Source of the DNA: an uncultured Muribaculaceae bacterium
GTDB lineage: Bacteria > Bacteroidota > Bacteroidia > Bacteroidales > Muribaculaceae
Length of the DNA: 61,877 nt
Direction: 5' to 3'
Assembly: GCA_904502025.1 (NCBI GenBank)
Contig: CAJGDJ010000010.1
Span: 1 to 61,877 of the forward strand
A program made the translations under genes and the position numbers. Below, piece after piece: positions 1 through 9,265 of this stretch (position 1 is the first letter of the stretch; every line of letters begins with the position of its first letter). Below the pieces are notes generated by a model. That model had not been told where the DNA came from. It made no database searches and saw only the letters and a program-made list of their open reading frames with translations.

Positions 1-114
1 GACGATATTAGTCCTCATGATTTATCCATTATTCAAAAAAAATTAAACAATCGCCCGCGTAAAAAATTAAATTTTAATAATCCTAAATGTGCTTTCTTCA
101 ATCATTTTATTTAA
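1..114 (+). CDS. IS30-family transposase, C-terminal fragment
   Basis: Frame 1 is open from the window edge and encodes the last 37 residues of a protein, ending in TAA at 112-114. It contains LNNRPRKKLNF followed by NPKCAFF, which matches the conserved C-terminal end of IS30-type DDE transposases (known pattern LNNRPRKxLgfxTPxEvF) as found in IS4351-like elements of Bacteroidales. The catalytic domain lies outside the window. An identical fragment lies on the minus strand at the other end of the window. Confidence 0.75.
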   Translation, partial: DDISPHDLSIIQKKLNNRPRKKLNFNNPKCAFFNHFI

Positions 115-140
115 TTTCGCACTTGCTTGTTTAATCTGCG
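1..140 (+). mobile_element. 3' end of an IS30-family insertion sequence (left copy)
   Basis: Bases 1-140 are repeated exactly, in inverted orientation, at 61737-61876. Identity stops abruptly at base 140 (next to CTGCG) and at 61737 (CGCAG), which marks the outer end of the element and presumably its terminal inverted repeat. The copy runs off the window, so the other end, the target duplication and the full length are not visible. Family assignment rests on the transposase C-terminus encoded here. Confidence 0.8.
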
Positions 141-186
141 TTTTCATTTTTTGTTTTGTATGTTTTATAACTATATGATTTTTAAC

Positions 187-194
187 TAAATTTG
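187..194 (+). promoter_or_regulatory. possible -7 element (TAAATTTG) for the BspA-like gene
   Basis: TAAATTTG fits the Bacteroidota -7 consensus TAnnTTTG and lies about 85 bp before the ATG at 279. No TTG with the usual 19-21 bp spacing is present upstream, so this is weak. The IS end stops only 47 bp upstream, so the IS could have removed or replaced the native promoter. Confidence 0.25.
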
Positions 195-278
195 CATTTG
201 ATACTCTCTCTTGTTAAGAAAGCATATATTATTGTATTAATATTTTACAGATTATCAATAATTTTAATTTATATACTT

Positions 279-1948
279 ATGAAGAAATTGTTACATTTTC
301 TAAGGTTGCCTTTTCTATAGTCTTGAGCTTATTTGTGAGCTTTAATGCTTTTGCTCACGACTTTGAAGTCGATGGCATTTATTACAAAATTACCGACACA
401 ACAGCCAAAACTGTCGAAGTTACTTATAAGGGGGGTGCGTATAATTATACTAACGAATACTCCGGCTCAGTAATAATCCCCTCTTCGGTAACTTATAGTG
501 GCACTACCTATTCCGTGACTGAGATTGGCGACGGTGCGTTCTATTATTGCAAAGGCTTGAAATCGATAACAATACCAAATTCCGTAACAGAGATTGGCGA
601 CTATGCGTTCAGGGATTGCACCGGCTTGACCTCGGTAACTATCCCTAATTCCGTAACCTCGATTGGCTCCTCTGCGTTCGAAGCTTGCACCGGCTTGACC
701 GAGGTATCAATAGGTAATTCCGTAACAGCTATTGGCGGTACGACGTTCTATTATTGCACCGGCTTAACCTCGGTAACAATAGGCAATTCCGTAACCCCGA
801 TTGGCTATAGGGCTTTCGAGGGTTGCACCTGCTTGACCTCGGTAACAATACCAAATTCAGTAACATCTATTGACTACGATGCTTTCAGGGATTGCTCCGG
901 CTTGACCTCGGTAATTATCCCTAATTCCGTAACAAAAATTGGCGAATGGGCGTTCTATGAGTGCGAAGGCTTGACCGAAGTTAATATCTATGATTTATCA
1001 GCATGGTGCAGAATCGATTTTGGTTTGAATTATGCAAATCCAATGTATTATGCAAAGAAACTCAAACTTAATGGAACTGAAATAAAAGATTTAGTTATTT
1101 CTAATAACATTACTCAAATAAAGGACTATGCGTTCTATAGTTGCACCGGCTTGACTTCGGTAACTATCCCAAATTCCGTAACAAAAATTGGCGACCATGC
1201 GTTCTCTGAGTGCTATGGCTTAACCTCTGTATCCATTCCCAATTCAGTAACCGAGATTGGTGGCGATGCGTTTTGTTGGTGCACAGGCTTGACCTCGGTA
1301 ACCATCCCCAATTCTGTAACCTCGATTGGCAGCGATGCGTTCGAGAGCTGTGGAATAAGATTAATTATGTGCCATTGTGCCGTCCCTCCAACTTGTGGAA
1401 GCGATGCTTTTGGAGGAGAAATAGATAGCTATTCTGCGTTATTGATGATTCCTGAGGGTAATTTGATTGACTATGCCATTGCCGATGAATGGCACAAATT
1501 TACACAAGTGCATGAAGTGTCGGAAGCGAATGTATCAACACAAGAGAAAAAGGCAACATTTGAGATTCCCACAATAGAGGGTGCCACTATGTATGAAGTA
1601 ACCGTATATTCCGATATCACAATGTCGCAATTGGTTGCAACCACTCATTATGATGCTTATGGCAAAATTACTCCAATGTCAACCTCTCTTGAACTATCAA
1701 TAGATGGTTTTGACGATGGTGTGTATTATTACAAAGTTTTGGTAAAATCAGTAACCGGAGAGGTGTTGAATAATTACATCGGCACATTTGAAATAGATGC
1801 AACCGGCATCGACAATATTGAAGCCGATAATAGCACTATCGAAGTTGCTCGTTACGACATTCACGGTAGCTTACTTACTGAACCAACAAAAGGTATCAAT
1901 ATTGTAAAATATAGCGATGGCACAATAAGAAAAGAAATCGTGAAGTAA
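279..1948 (+). CDS. BspA-like leucine-rich repeat surface protein with frameshifted signal peptide
   Basis: The protein is built from BspA/LRR_5-type repeats of about 23 residues (pattern LTSVTIPNSVTSIGxxAF) over roughly residues 60-380, interrupted by a non-repeat insert near 1000-1090. The C-terminal part resembles Bacteroidales secretion/sorting domains: YDIHG, then GINIVKYSDGT, ending in EIVK. The downstream frame (open from before 323) starts mid-signal sequence. The ATG at 279 reads MKK in another frame and stops at 318. Adding one A to the A-run at 285-287 joins both into a normal signal peptide, MKKIVTFSKVAFSI... ending FNAFA. So the gene carries a one-base deletion or the sequence has an error. 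Such proteins are usually exported, surface-exposed and adhesive, though the ligand is unknown. A paralogue lies at the other end of the window. Confidence 0.8.
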
Positions 1949-2026
1949 AATTGAAAACCTCTTAAATTGAGAATTTATAGTTGATAAGCTCAATGATTAT
2001 GACTCTCTAAAATCGCTATTAAACAC

Positions 2027-2068
2027 AAACCCCACAAGTGCGTTTGCATTTTGTGGGGTTTATTTTTG
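2027..2068 (+). terminator. Rho-independent terminator after the BspA-like gene
   Basis: AAACCCCACAA (2027-2037) pairs with TTGTGGGGTTT (2051-2061) as a perfect 11 bp stem, followed by TATTTTTG. It lies 79 bp after the stop codon and separates this gene from the converging minus-strand operon. The remaining DNA to 2200 shows no feature I recognise. Confidence 0.8.
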
Positions 2069-2200
2069 ACATAGAGGTCATTCTATCTTCTTATTTTGAC
2101 AAAATGAATGGACAAACAAAGGGTTACCCCATGGCTTACCCATCAGCCACAAGCGATAACTCCCATAAAAACAGGTGCACACTGCGAAGAATATAACAAA

Positions 2201-4048
2201 TTAAAACTGGAAGTAAATAAATGGTTTCATCTCTGATGACACAAATTGATATGCAACAAATATCGCAAAAACCACAATTACACCAATCACCGAAATTGGC
2301 AGTTTTGCAAACATTATACGATAACGGCGTTTTAAGTTATCGGGCAACCAATGTACTATCATTCCAATAACAAACAACAAAAATACTGTCCCGTATGCCG
2401 AAATAACATCAAAGATATTTCCATTCCAAGCCGAACCTATTTGCGTTACCATATCACTTGCTGTTTGCCATGCTTTCTCATTTGCAACTGCAGGGTCTAA
2501 ATCAGAGCCCGAACGGAAAAATAATCGAGTGAATGAAATAAAAACAAAAGTGATAAATATAGCCCACGAGCGTTCAAGCCATGAAAAGTCATTATTATAT
2601 TTGCTACGCTTATATAAATATCTTATTGAAGCTCCAACAAGCACAATAAGCATAAATACCAACAACATATTCCATAATGGAGCAGGATAGAGAAGTGCAA
2701 TCAGGCTAAGAATAATTGCACCGGCACCGACAACCATTAATCGGTCAACCATAGTCCAATCACGCCAAAACTTATACACAACCATACCAACACCATTCAA
2801 TCCACCCCAAATCATAAAATTACAACTTGCACCATGCCATAACCCGCCAAGCAACATAGTAATCATCGAGTTAAGATTTGCTACGATAGCTTTACGTTTC
2901 GGTGGGAATTTTATTGCCGTAAAAACGACTAACGATGCAATTAATAATACAACGATTGCAATCCAAATGCTACTACTTAATATTAGAGCAATCAGCGTAA
3001 TAGTGATAATCCAAAAATATGTACCAAATGTAATATTACGATTACCACCTAAGGGGATATATAAATATGTTTGCAACCATCGAGACAGCGATATATGCCA
3101 ACGTTTCCAAAAATTACTACAGTTTTGAGCCTTATAAGGCGAATCAAAGTTTTTAGGCAGATGAAATCCCATCAACAATGACAAACCTATAGCGATGTCG
3201 GTATAGCCCGAAAAATCGGCATATACTTGTAATGAATATAAAAACAATGCAGCTACATTCTCAAATCCCGAAAAGAGTAGGGGATTATCAAATATCCTAT
3301 CTATAAAATTAAGTGCCAAATAATCACTTAATATAATTTTTTTGAGCAAACCGTTAAGAATCCAAAATACAGCAATTCCAAATTGCGTTTTACTCAAATT
3401 ATACTTTTTGTATAACTGAGGAATGAAATCACTTGCCTTTACAATCGGTCCGGCGACTAATTGAGGAAAGAACGTAACATAAAAGCCAAAATCCAACACA
3501 TTTCTTACCGGCTTAATCAACCCCTTATACACATCACACGTATAGCTTATTACTTGGAATGTATAAAACGATATTCCTACCGGAAGAATTATATTATCAA
3601 CACTAAAAGAAGTCCCAAATAAACTATTGAACCCCGATGCTGCGATATTTGTTACCTCAATATTTAATCCAAATATTGAATTTATTACATCGGCAAAAAA
3701 ATAAGCATACTTAAAATAGCACAATATAGACAAATCTATAATTATACTCAGCGTCAAAAACAATCGTTTCAAGATTAGATTTCTTGCCTTGTAAATTTGT
3801 TTTGCAAGCAAGAAATCGGAACATGTTACCAACAATAGTAACCCAACAAATAAGCCACTTGTTTTATAATAAAAAAACAAACTGATAAAAAACAAATAAC
3901 TGTTTCTTAATATTTTCCGTTTTTTGAAATATGCAAATCCGGCAAAGACAAACGCAAAGAAAGCCCAAAATTGGAACTGAGTAAACAATAATGGGTTGCT
4001 TGAGTCAAACGAAAATACGTATGCTAAATAATTAAATAACTCACTCAT
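2201..4048 (-). CDS. MBOAT-family membrane O-acyltransferase (AlgI/DltB-like)
   Basis: 615-residue polytopic membrane protein of the membrane-bound O-acyltransferase family. Recognisable family blocks are QLVAGPIVKASDFIPQL, FWKRWHISLSRWLQTYLYIPLGG, and WHGASCNFMIWGGLNG, which holds the expected active-site histidine. It is longer than typical AlgI/DltB proteins (about 400-520) because of extra hydrophobic sequence between the RWHIS and WHGA blocks and after the latter. Family members pass acyl groups across the membrane to a periplasmic transferase that modifies a polysaccharide or peptidoglycan. Its start overlaps the stop of the upstream SGNH gene by 4 bp (ATGA), so the two are translationally coupled and very likely work together. 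The substrate is not determinable here. Confidence 0.9.
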   Translation of the reverse strand: MSELFNYLAYVFSFDSSNPLLFTQFQFWAFFAFVFAGFAYFKKRKILRNSYLFFISLFFYYKTSGLFVGLLLLVTCSDFLLAKQIYKARNLILKRLFLTLSIIIDLSILCYFKYAYFFADVINSIFGLNIEVTNIAASGFNSLFGTSFSVDNIILPVGISFYTFQVISYTCDVYKGLIKPVRNVLDFGFYVTFFPQLVAGPIVKASDFIPQLYKKYNLSKTQFGIAVFWILNGLLKKIILSDYLALNFIDRIFDNPLLFSGFENVAALFLYSLQVYADFSGYTDIAIGLSLLMGFHLPKNFDSPYKAQNCSNFWKRWHISLSRWLQTYLYIPLGGNRNITFGTYFWIITITLIALILSSSIWIAIVVLLIASLVVFTAIKFPPKRKAIVANLNSMITMLLGGLWHGASCNFMIWGGLNGVGMVVYKFWRDWTMVDRLMVVGAGAIILSLIALLYPAPLWNMLLVFMLIVLVGASIRYLYKRSKYNNDFSWLERSWAIFITFVFISFTRLFFRSGSDLDPAVANEKAWQTASDMVTQIGSAWNGNIFDVISAYGTVFLLFVIGMIVHWLPDNLKRRYRIMFAKLPISVIGVIVVFAIFVAYQFVSSEMKPFIYFQF

Positions 4049-5304
4049 TCTATATCAATATTACGAAAATTACCCACAAAAGCGTTATAAAACAAATCGC
4101 CTAATAATTCGTAACCATCTTTATTAAAATGTATTCTATCGTTTTGCATTAATTGTTGATTTACCCATTCTTTTGAAGAGCCCGGACCTCCCATAACTCT
4201 AAATAAGTTCCATACGGCTCCATTGTATTTACGAGCCAAATCGATAAATGCCTGTTCCACCTTTAATGTATTTGGGTTGTATCCGGTTCTATAACCTCGT
4301 ATATTTAATTTGCAATCATTATTCGTTATAAACACGAACACTGCATTGGGGTTGACAAATTTAATACGTTCTATCAATCGGCTGTAATTTGTCTTAAATT
4401 CATCAACATTGAATTTGGCAGGAGAAACATTAGCATCATTAATACCAATTCCCAATATAACGATATCGGGATTAATATATTTAATCTCCTTATCAAAATA
4501 TTGACAACGCAACCAAGCCGGCACTGATGCTCCATTAATACCGGCTTCATGATAAGTCAATCCCGAATATGAATTTTCGGTTATTATACCTCTAAATGTA
4601 ACAGGACTATTCTCACTACATTCAAACAGCACACAACCATCAGATGCTTCGTAAGGTGGTCGGAATGTATAGGCACCATCTTCAATAGAATCGGGAGTTA
4701 TTGTATCTCCTCCACACACCAATAACGGATATCGCATTTTATCTTCATATTCGCCTAATACGATTAATTTATCATATTGCCACAAATCATTTTCACATGA
4801 TTTTAAATCAAAAGATACCGAAGCCGACGAATCACACGACTGAATTGCAGCACCTGATACACCTAATGGCAATTCAGGTAAACGGTCAACGCATTTTGCA
4901 TTTCTCCAACTACCGGTTGTTGACATATAATAGTTTTTAGGGGCATTTGTTCCCATTGTCCGAAAAGGGAAGATAATACCTTTTGAACTTGTATAATCTC
5001 CTATTAATTCTCGGAAATTCATTCTTAACCGGTGGCTGAATATTCCGGCCTGGACATGGCTTCCTCCAATATGCAATATTGAAATATGTCCTTGCCCCAA
5101 CGCCATTATATGGTTAATTTTATCAAACAAATTAACTAACAACTTATCATCTCCAGGGACAATCAATACATTTTCTTCGTGATTTACGCACGAATATTCT
5201 GGGATTGGCTTAAATTCGCTAATACCACTCGATAGTGCCTCATTATTAAATGAAAATATGTAAAATAACACGACTAAATATGTGTTGATTATTCTTTTCA
5301 TCAC
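4045..5304 (-). CDS. SGNH/GDSL-like hydrolase or acyltransferase, secreted (downstream of the pair)
   Basis: 419 residues with an N-terminal signal peptide (hydrophobic YLVVLFYIFSFN, then a small-residue region). The SGNH blocks are visible: block I is ILHIGGSHVQAG (GGSH in place of GDS, Ser probably the nucleophile), block III is GIGINDAN, and the C-terminal catalytic pair is NDRIHFNKDGYELLGDLFY (Asp/His). SGNH proteins next to an MBOAT commonly act as the periplasmic O-acetyltransferase or esterase (compare AlgX/AlgJ, PatB, DltD in function, not in close sequence). It overlaps the genes on both sides by 4 bp. I infer a periplasmic acyl-transfer role on a glycan. Confidence 0.82.
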   Translation of the reverse strand: MMKRIINTYLVVLFYIFSFNNEALSSGISEFKPIPEYSCVNHEENVLIVPGDDKLLVNLFDKINHIMALGQGHISILHIGGSHVQAGIFSHRLRMNFRELIGDYTSSKGIIFPFRTMGTNAPKNYYMSTTGSWRNAKCVDRLPELPLGVSGAAIQSCDSSASVSFDLKSCENDLWQYDKLIVLGEYEDKMRYPLLVCGGDTITPDSIEDGAYTFRPPYEASDGCVLFECSENSPVTFRGIITENSYSGLTYHEAGINGASVPAWLRCQYFDKEIKYINPDIVILGIGINDANVSPAKFNVDEFKTNYSRLIERIKFVNPNAVFVFITNNDCKLNIRGYRTGYNPNTLKVEQAFIDLARKYNGAVWNLFRVMGGPGSSKEWVNQQLMQNDRIHFNKDGYELLGDLFYNAFVGNFRNIDIE

Positions 5305-6701
5305 ATAGAACTATTTGAAACCTCATCTAAGCCATTTCTATATCGATAAAATTTATAATATAGTTGAAATGTATTATATAATATATCCGATATTTCTTTT
5401 GCACCTTTTTGCGTAAAATGAATATGGTCTGGACCAGCCAATTGTGGACGTGCTTTTACCCATTGTACAATTGAATTTCGTCCACCCATGGCTAAATACA
5501 TATCCCAAAATGCCACTCCTGCTTCATTTGCCGCCTCTCGCAATGCATTCACTACTTTTTCCATTTGAGGATAAGTTTGCATTTTACCATTTAACCGTGT
5601 TGCCATATCGGCAGGACCGATAAACAAAATTTTTGACGAAGGAGATAATTGTCGAAACAGCTGAATTTGCTCTTTTATAGAGGTCTTATACGTTTCTATA
5701 CTCTTATCCGATTTAAGATATGGCACCGAATTGCCTCCATATTGCAAAATAATTAACCCAACATTTTCATTCTTAAAAAATGGGCTCATTGATATTGAAT
5801 CTATATCGGTAAACATCGCACCTGAACAACCCCTCATTGGAATATTATCAATTGATACTCCGGCAACACCATCCAACATTATTCCATATACTTCGGCTTC
5901 GCCGCTAAGAGTAATTGTTGCTTTTCCAACTGAATTTGGCAATGTTATTGTGTATATCGAATTTTTATCTGTGCCAACATTCTTTAATGCACATATAGTA
6001 TCAGCTGTTATAACGCTGAATGAGCCATTACGGGCTGATACTGATATTCGTTGAAATTTAGATGAAATAGGATATTTCTTTCCAAGTCCCGTAACTTTAA
6101 CCTTGGTTGTTCCTCCAGTCATTGTAACCTGCCCCATAACACCATACCGTCTGTGCGACACTCTATTTTCAGAAGCTCCATAAATCAGACCTCTTGATAC
6201 TTCACTTGGGAAAATGGATTGAGCAAGGGTATAGGTAGCAATAGTTTGTTGCACCGGAATCAAACCTACCCCCATACCACCAAATTGTTCTTGGAAACGA
6301 CTTCTCAAATCGCACGATATGCGATCGCATTCAAGCTGAGAATCACCATAATGCATGATTCTGACATGTTCATTTTTTGCATTATCAAGTAACTTGAAAA
6401 ATTCGTCTAAATAAGACACATCATCTCCGGGCATAAAAAAGCGAGTGGGATTGTTTTCGCAAAAAAACTTAAATTCATTTTCTTTTACAATTTCCAAATC
6501 ACTTTTCCTCTTTTCTATTATAGCCCGAGGAGCTTCATTATCAATAATAGTGTCGTTTGTAACATCAATAACTTCAGCAATTGATGGAAATTTTAATGAA
6601 GTACCAAATAAGTCTATTCCATCATCTGGAAATATAATACATAGCACAGCCAATGAGGCTATAATTGCAATAATAAACTTTAATATCGATTTAGCATGCA
6701 T
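5301..6701 (-). CDS. SGNH/GDSL-like hydrolase or acyltransferase, membrane-anchored (upstream of the pair)
   Basis: 466 residues with an N-terminal hydrophobic segment (ILKFIIAIIASLAVLCIIF) that is either an uncleaved anchor or a signal peptide. SGNH block I is IMHYGDSQLECDR (GDS intact), block III is LQYGGNSVPY, and the catalytic C-terminal motif is GPDHIHFTQKGAKEISD. About 200 residues of beta-rich sequence lie between blocks I and III, compatible with a carbohydrate-binding insertion. It is a distant paralogue of the following SGNH protein, so the cassette has two different SGNH enzymes per MBOAT. It begins 2 bp after prfC stops and overlaps the next gene by 4 bp. Confidence 0.82.
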   Translation of the reverse strand: MHAKSILKFIIAIIASLAVLCIIFPDDGIDLFGTSLKFPSIAEVIDVTNDTIIDNEAPRAIIEKRKSDLEIVKENEFKFFCENNPTRFFMPGDDVSYLDEFFKLLDNAKNEHVRIMHYGDSQLECDRISCDLRSRFQEQFGGMGVGLIPVQQTIATYTLAQSIFPSEVSRGLIYGASENRVSHRRYGVMGQVTMTGGTTKVKVTGLGKKYPISSKFQRISVSARNGSFSVITADTICALKNVGTDKNSIYTITLPNSVGKATITLSGEAEVYGIMLDGVAGVSIDNIPMRGCSGAMFTDIDSISMSPFFKNENVGLIILQYGGNSVPYLKSDKSIETYKTSIKEQIQLFRQLSPSSKILFIGPADMATRLNGKMQTYPQMEKVVNALREAANEAGVAFWDMYLAMGGRNSIVQWVKARPQLAGPDHIHFTQKGAKEISDILYNTFQLYYKFYRYRNGLDEVSNSSM

Positions 6702-6703
6702 TC

Positions 6704-8284
6704 CTAAAATTCACTTGTAAAATGGAATTTTATTTTGGGGAAATCTGACTGTGCCATCTGAAGCACATAGTTAGAATCCGCAAGAAATACATCTCTACCT
6801 TCTTTATCAACTGCCATAAATTGATGCTTACGTTTCTTAAATGCTTCTAAAGCTTCAATATCATCACTTTCAATCCAGCAGGCTTTATATAATGAAATAG
6901 GCTCCCATTTACATTGTGCGCCATATTCATTTAACAGTCGATATTGAATTACCTCAAATTGCAATTGTCCAACAGTTCCTATAATCTTACGCCCATTAAA
7001 CTGATTAACAAATAATTGTGCTACACCTTCGTCCATTAATTGCTGAATACCTTTTTCAAGCTGTTTTGATTTCATTGGGTCGGTATTCTCAATATACTTA
7101 AACATTTCGGGAGAAAAACTTGGAAGACCTTTGAAATGTAATTGTTCTCCGGCAGTCAAGGTGTCTCCAATCTTGAAATTTCCGGTATCTGGAATACCAA
7201 CTATGTCTCCCGGGAATGCTTCATCTACAATATTTTTCTTTTGAGCCATAAACGCTGTTGGAGCTGCAAATTTCATCATTTTACCCGAACGAATATGTTT
7301 ATAATTGGCATTACGTTCAAATTTGCCCGAACAAATTTTTACAAACGCTATACAACTGCGATGATTTGGGTCCATATTGGCATGAATCTTAAATACAAAT
7401 CCCGAAAAATTATTTTCTTCGGGTTTAATTTCTCTTTCTTCAGCCTTAATAGGGCGAGGAGATGGTGCAATTTCCACAAAACAATCAAGGAGTTCTTTTA
7501 CGCCAAATGTATTAAGTGCAGAGCCAAAGAATACAGGAGCAACCCTACCTTTTAAATATTCCTCTTTTTCAAATTCAGGATAAACTCCCTCGATTAATTC
7601 CAAATCATCTCGTAGTTTTGATGCATCAACATCTCCAACATGTTCATCAATGCGACGGTCGTTAATATCCTCTATTTCAACACGTTCTGACACCTTTTGT
7701 TTATTTGGAGTAAATAAATCAAGCGATTGTTCATATATATTATATACACCCTTAAATTTAGCTCCAATATTTATAGGCCAACTTAATGGTCTGACACTGA
7801 TTTTTAATTCTGATTCAAGTTCATCAAGAATCTCAAATGGGTCGCGACCTTCACGGTCTAATTTATTCACAAATATAATAACCGGAGTGTTTCGCATTCG
7901 ACAAACTTCCATCAACTTTCGAGTTTGTTGTTCAACACCTTTTGCCACATCAACGACTATTATAACACTATCCACTGCAGTTAATGTTCGATATGTGTCT
8001 TCCGCAAAATCTTGGTGTCCAGGGGTATCAAGAATGTTAATTTTGTAATCTCCATAATTAAATCCCATAACCGATGTCGCTACCGATATCCCACGTTGCT
8101 TCTCGATTTCCATCCAGTCTGAGGTAGCAGTCTTCTTTATTTTATTTGATTTTACTGCACCCGCAATATGAATAGCACCACCATACAATAATAATTTTTC
8201 AGTTAATGTCGTTTTACCGGCATCTGGGTGGCTAATAATCGCAAATGTGCGACGTCGTTGTATTTCTTCAGATAATGTTGCCAC
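6704..8284 (-). CDS. prfC: Peptide chain release factor 3
   Basis: 526 residues, the usual length for RF3. The translational GTPase motifs are intact: HPDAGKTTLTEK (G1), DTPGHQDFAED (G3 with the catalytic His) and NKLDREG (G4). RF3 recycles RF1/RF2 from the ribosome after termination and takes part in post-peptidyl-transfer quality control. It sits 12 bp after rfbD and 2 bp before the first SGNH gene, so a housekeeping translation gene is embedded in what looks like an envelope-modification operon. Confidence 0.96.
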   Translation of the reverse strand: MATLSEEIQRRRTFAIISHPDAGKTTLTEKLLLYGGAIHIAGAVKSNKIKKTATSDWMEIEKQRGISVATSVMGFNYGDYKINILDTPGHQDFAEDTYRTLTAVDSVIIVVDVAKGVEQQTRKLMEVCRMRNTPVIIFVNKLDREGRDPFEILDELESELKISVRPLSWPINIGAKFKGVYNIYEQSLDLFTPNKQKVSERVEIEDINDRRIDEHVGDVDASKLRDDLELIEGVYPEFEKEEYLKGRVAPVFFGSALNTFGVKELLDCFVEIAPSPRPIKAEEREIKPEENNFSGFVFKIHANMDPNHRSCIAFVKICSGKFERNANYKHIRSGKMMKFAAPTAFMAQKKNIVDEAFPGDIVGIPDTGNFKIGDTLTAGEQLHFKGLPSFSPEMFKYIENTDPMKSKQLEKGIQQLMDEGVAQLFVNQFNGRKIIGTVGQLQFEVIQYRLLNEYGAQCKWEPISLYKACWIESDDIEALEAFKKRKHQFMAVDKEGRDVFLADSNYVLQMAQSDFPKIKFHFTSEF

Positions 8285-8296
8285 TATATATTTATA

Positions 8297-9160
8297 TTAT
8301 TTTTCTTTATTAATTCTTTTAATACACTCAATAAGGCTATCTTGCCAATACGGAACTTCAACTCCGTATGTAGCCTTTATTCTTGATTTATCTAAGATAC
8401 TGTAATATGGACGAGTAGCAGCGGTAGGATACTCCTCGGTGGGGATTGGGGAAACTTCACAATTTTCAATGCCTGCAATACGATGAATTGCCTTGGTAAA
8501 ATCATACCATGAGCATGCTCCCTCATTTGAGAAGTTAAAAATTCCTTCAACCCATTGATGCGAAATCAATACTTTATATATGGCTTTTGCCAAATCTAAT
8601 GCATAAGTTGGTGTTCCAATTTGATCACATACGACTTTTATTTCGGGACGTTCCATTCCCAACCGCAACATTGTTTTAACAAAATTGTTTCCGTATGGTG
8701 AATACAACCATGATGTACGTATAATTATACTATCTGGAGCCAATGCCAATAACGCAGTCTCACCTTTGCGTTTTGTTGTCCCATATTGAGAAATTGGATT
8801 AACCTTATCTGATTCTTTATATGGTCGATATGCAGTGCCATCAAACACATAATCAGTTGAAATATGAATTATTTTTGCACCTACTGCATCGGCAGCATTC
8901 GCAAGGTTTTGCACTGCATTAATGTTTATAGCCGCACATTCTAATTTTTGTTCCTCAGCTTTATCTACTGCCGTATATGCTGCACAGTTTACTATATGAC
9001 TCACCTCATTTAATTTAACAAATGTCATTACAGCTTCGGCATTTGTTAAATCCAACTCCGCTATATCAGTATATAACGTATTTCCAGGAATTTTCGCTTC
9101 AAGGACATTTCTTAATTCATTTCCTAATTGCCCATTCGCACCGGTTACAAGTATCTTCAT
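8297..9160 (-). CDS. rfbD: dTDP-4-dehydrorhamnose reductase
   Basis: 287 residues, with an N-terminal Rossmann motif GANGQLGNEL and the short-chain dehydrogenase catalytic YGTTKRKGE (YxxxK). RmlD/RfbD makes dTDP-L-rhamnose, the last step of the rhamnose donor pathway for O-antigen or capsule. rfbABC are not in this window. It is the first gene after a textbook promoter at 9184-9215, and its close spacing to prfC suggests co-transcription with prfC and the O-acylation genes. Confidence 0.93.
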   Translation of the reverse strand: MKILVTGANGQLGNELRNVLEAKIPGNTLYTDIAELDLTNAEAVMTFVKLNEVSHIVNCAAYTAVDKAEEQKLECAAININAVQNLANAADAVGAKIIHISTDYVFDGTAYRPYKESDKVNPISQYGTTKRKGETALLALAPDSIIIRTSWLYSPYGNNFVKTMLRLGMERPEIKVVCDQIGTPTYALDLAKAIYKVLISHQWVEGIFNFSNEGACSWYDFTKAIHRIAGIENCEVSPIPTEEYPTAATRPYYSILDKSRIKATYGVEVPYWQDSLIECIKRINKEK

Positions 9161-9183
9161 AACTACAATATATAATTAGACTA

Positions 9184-9215
9184 CAAAGATACTGCAAATC
9201 ACTCACATCTGCAAA
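9184..9215 (-). promoter_or_regulatory. Promoter for rfbD-prfC-SGNH-SGNH-MBOAT
   Basis: On the minus strand TTTG (9215-9212) is followed after 20 bp by TATCTTTG (9191-9184), a close match to the Bacteroidota housekeeping promoter. It lies about 24 bp before the rfbD start codon, so the leader is very short and the ATG choice at 9160 is supported. Confidence 0.7.
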
Positions 9216-9265
9216 ATTTAGCAGATAGGTTTTAGTATGTTCCACCTTTTTGAAACTGAAAAATA

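Noticed and set aside
2104..2199. 31-codon frame after the BspA terminator (MNGQTKGYPMAYPSAT...)
   Set aside because: Very short, no promoter, lies in a convergent spacer; no recognisable family.
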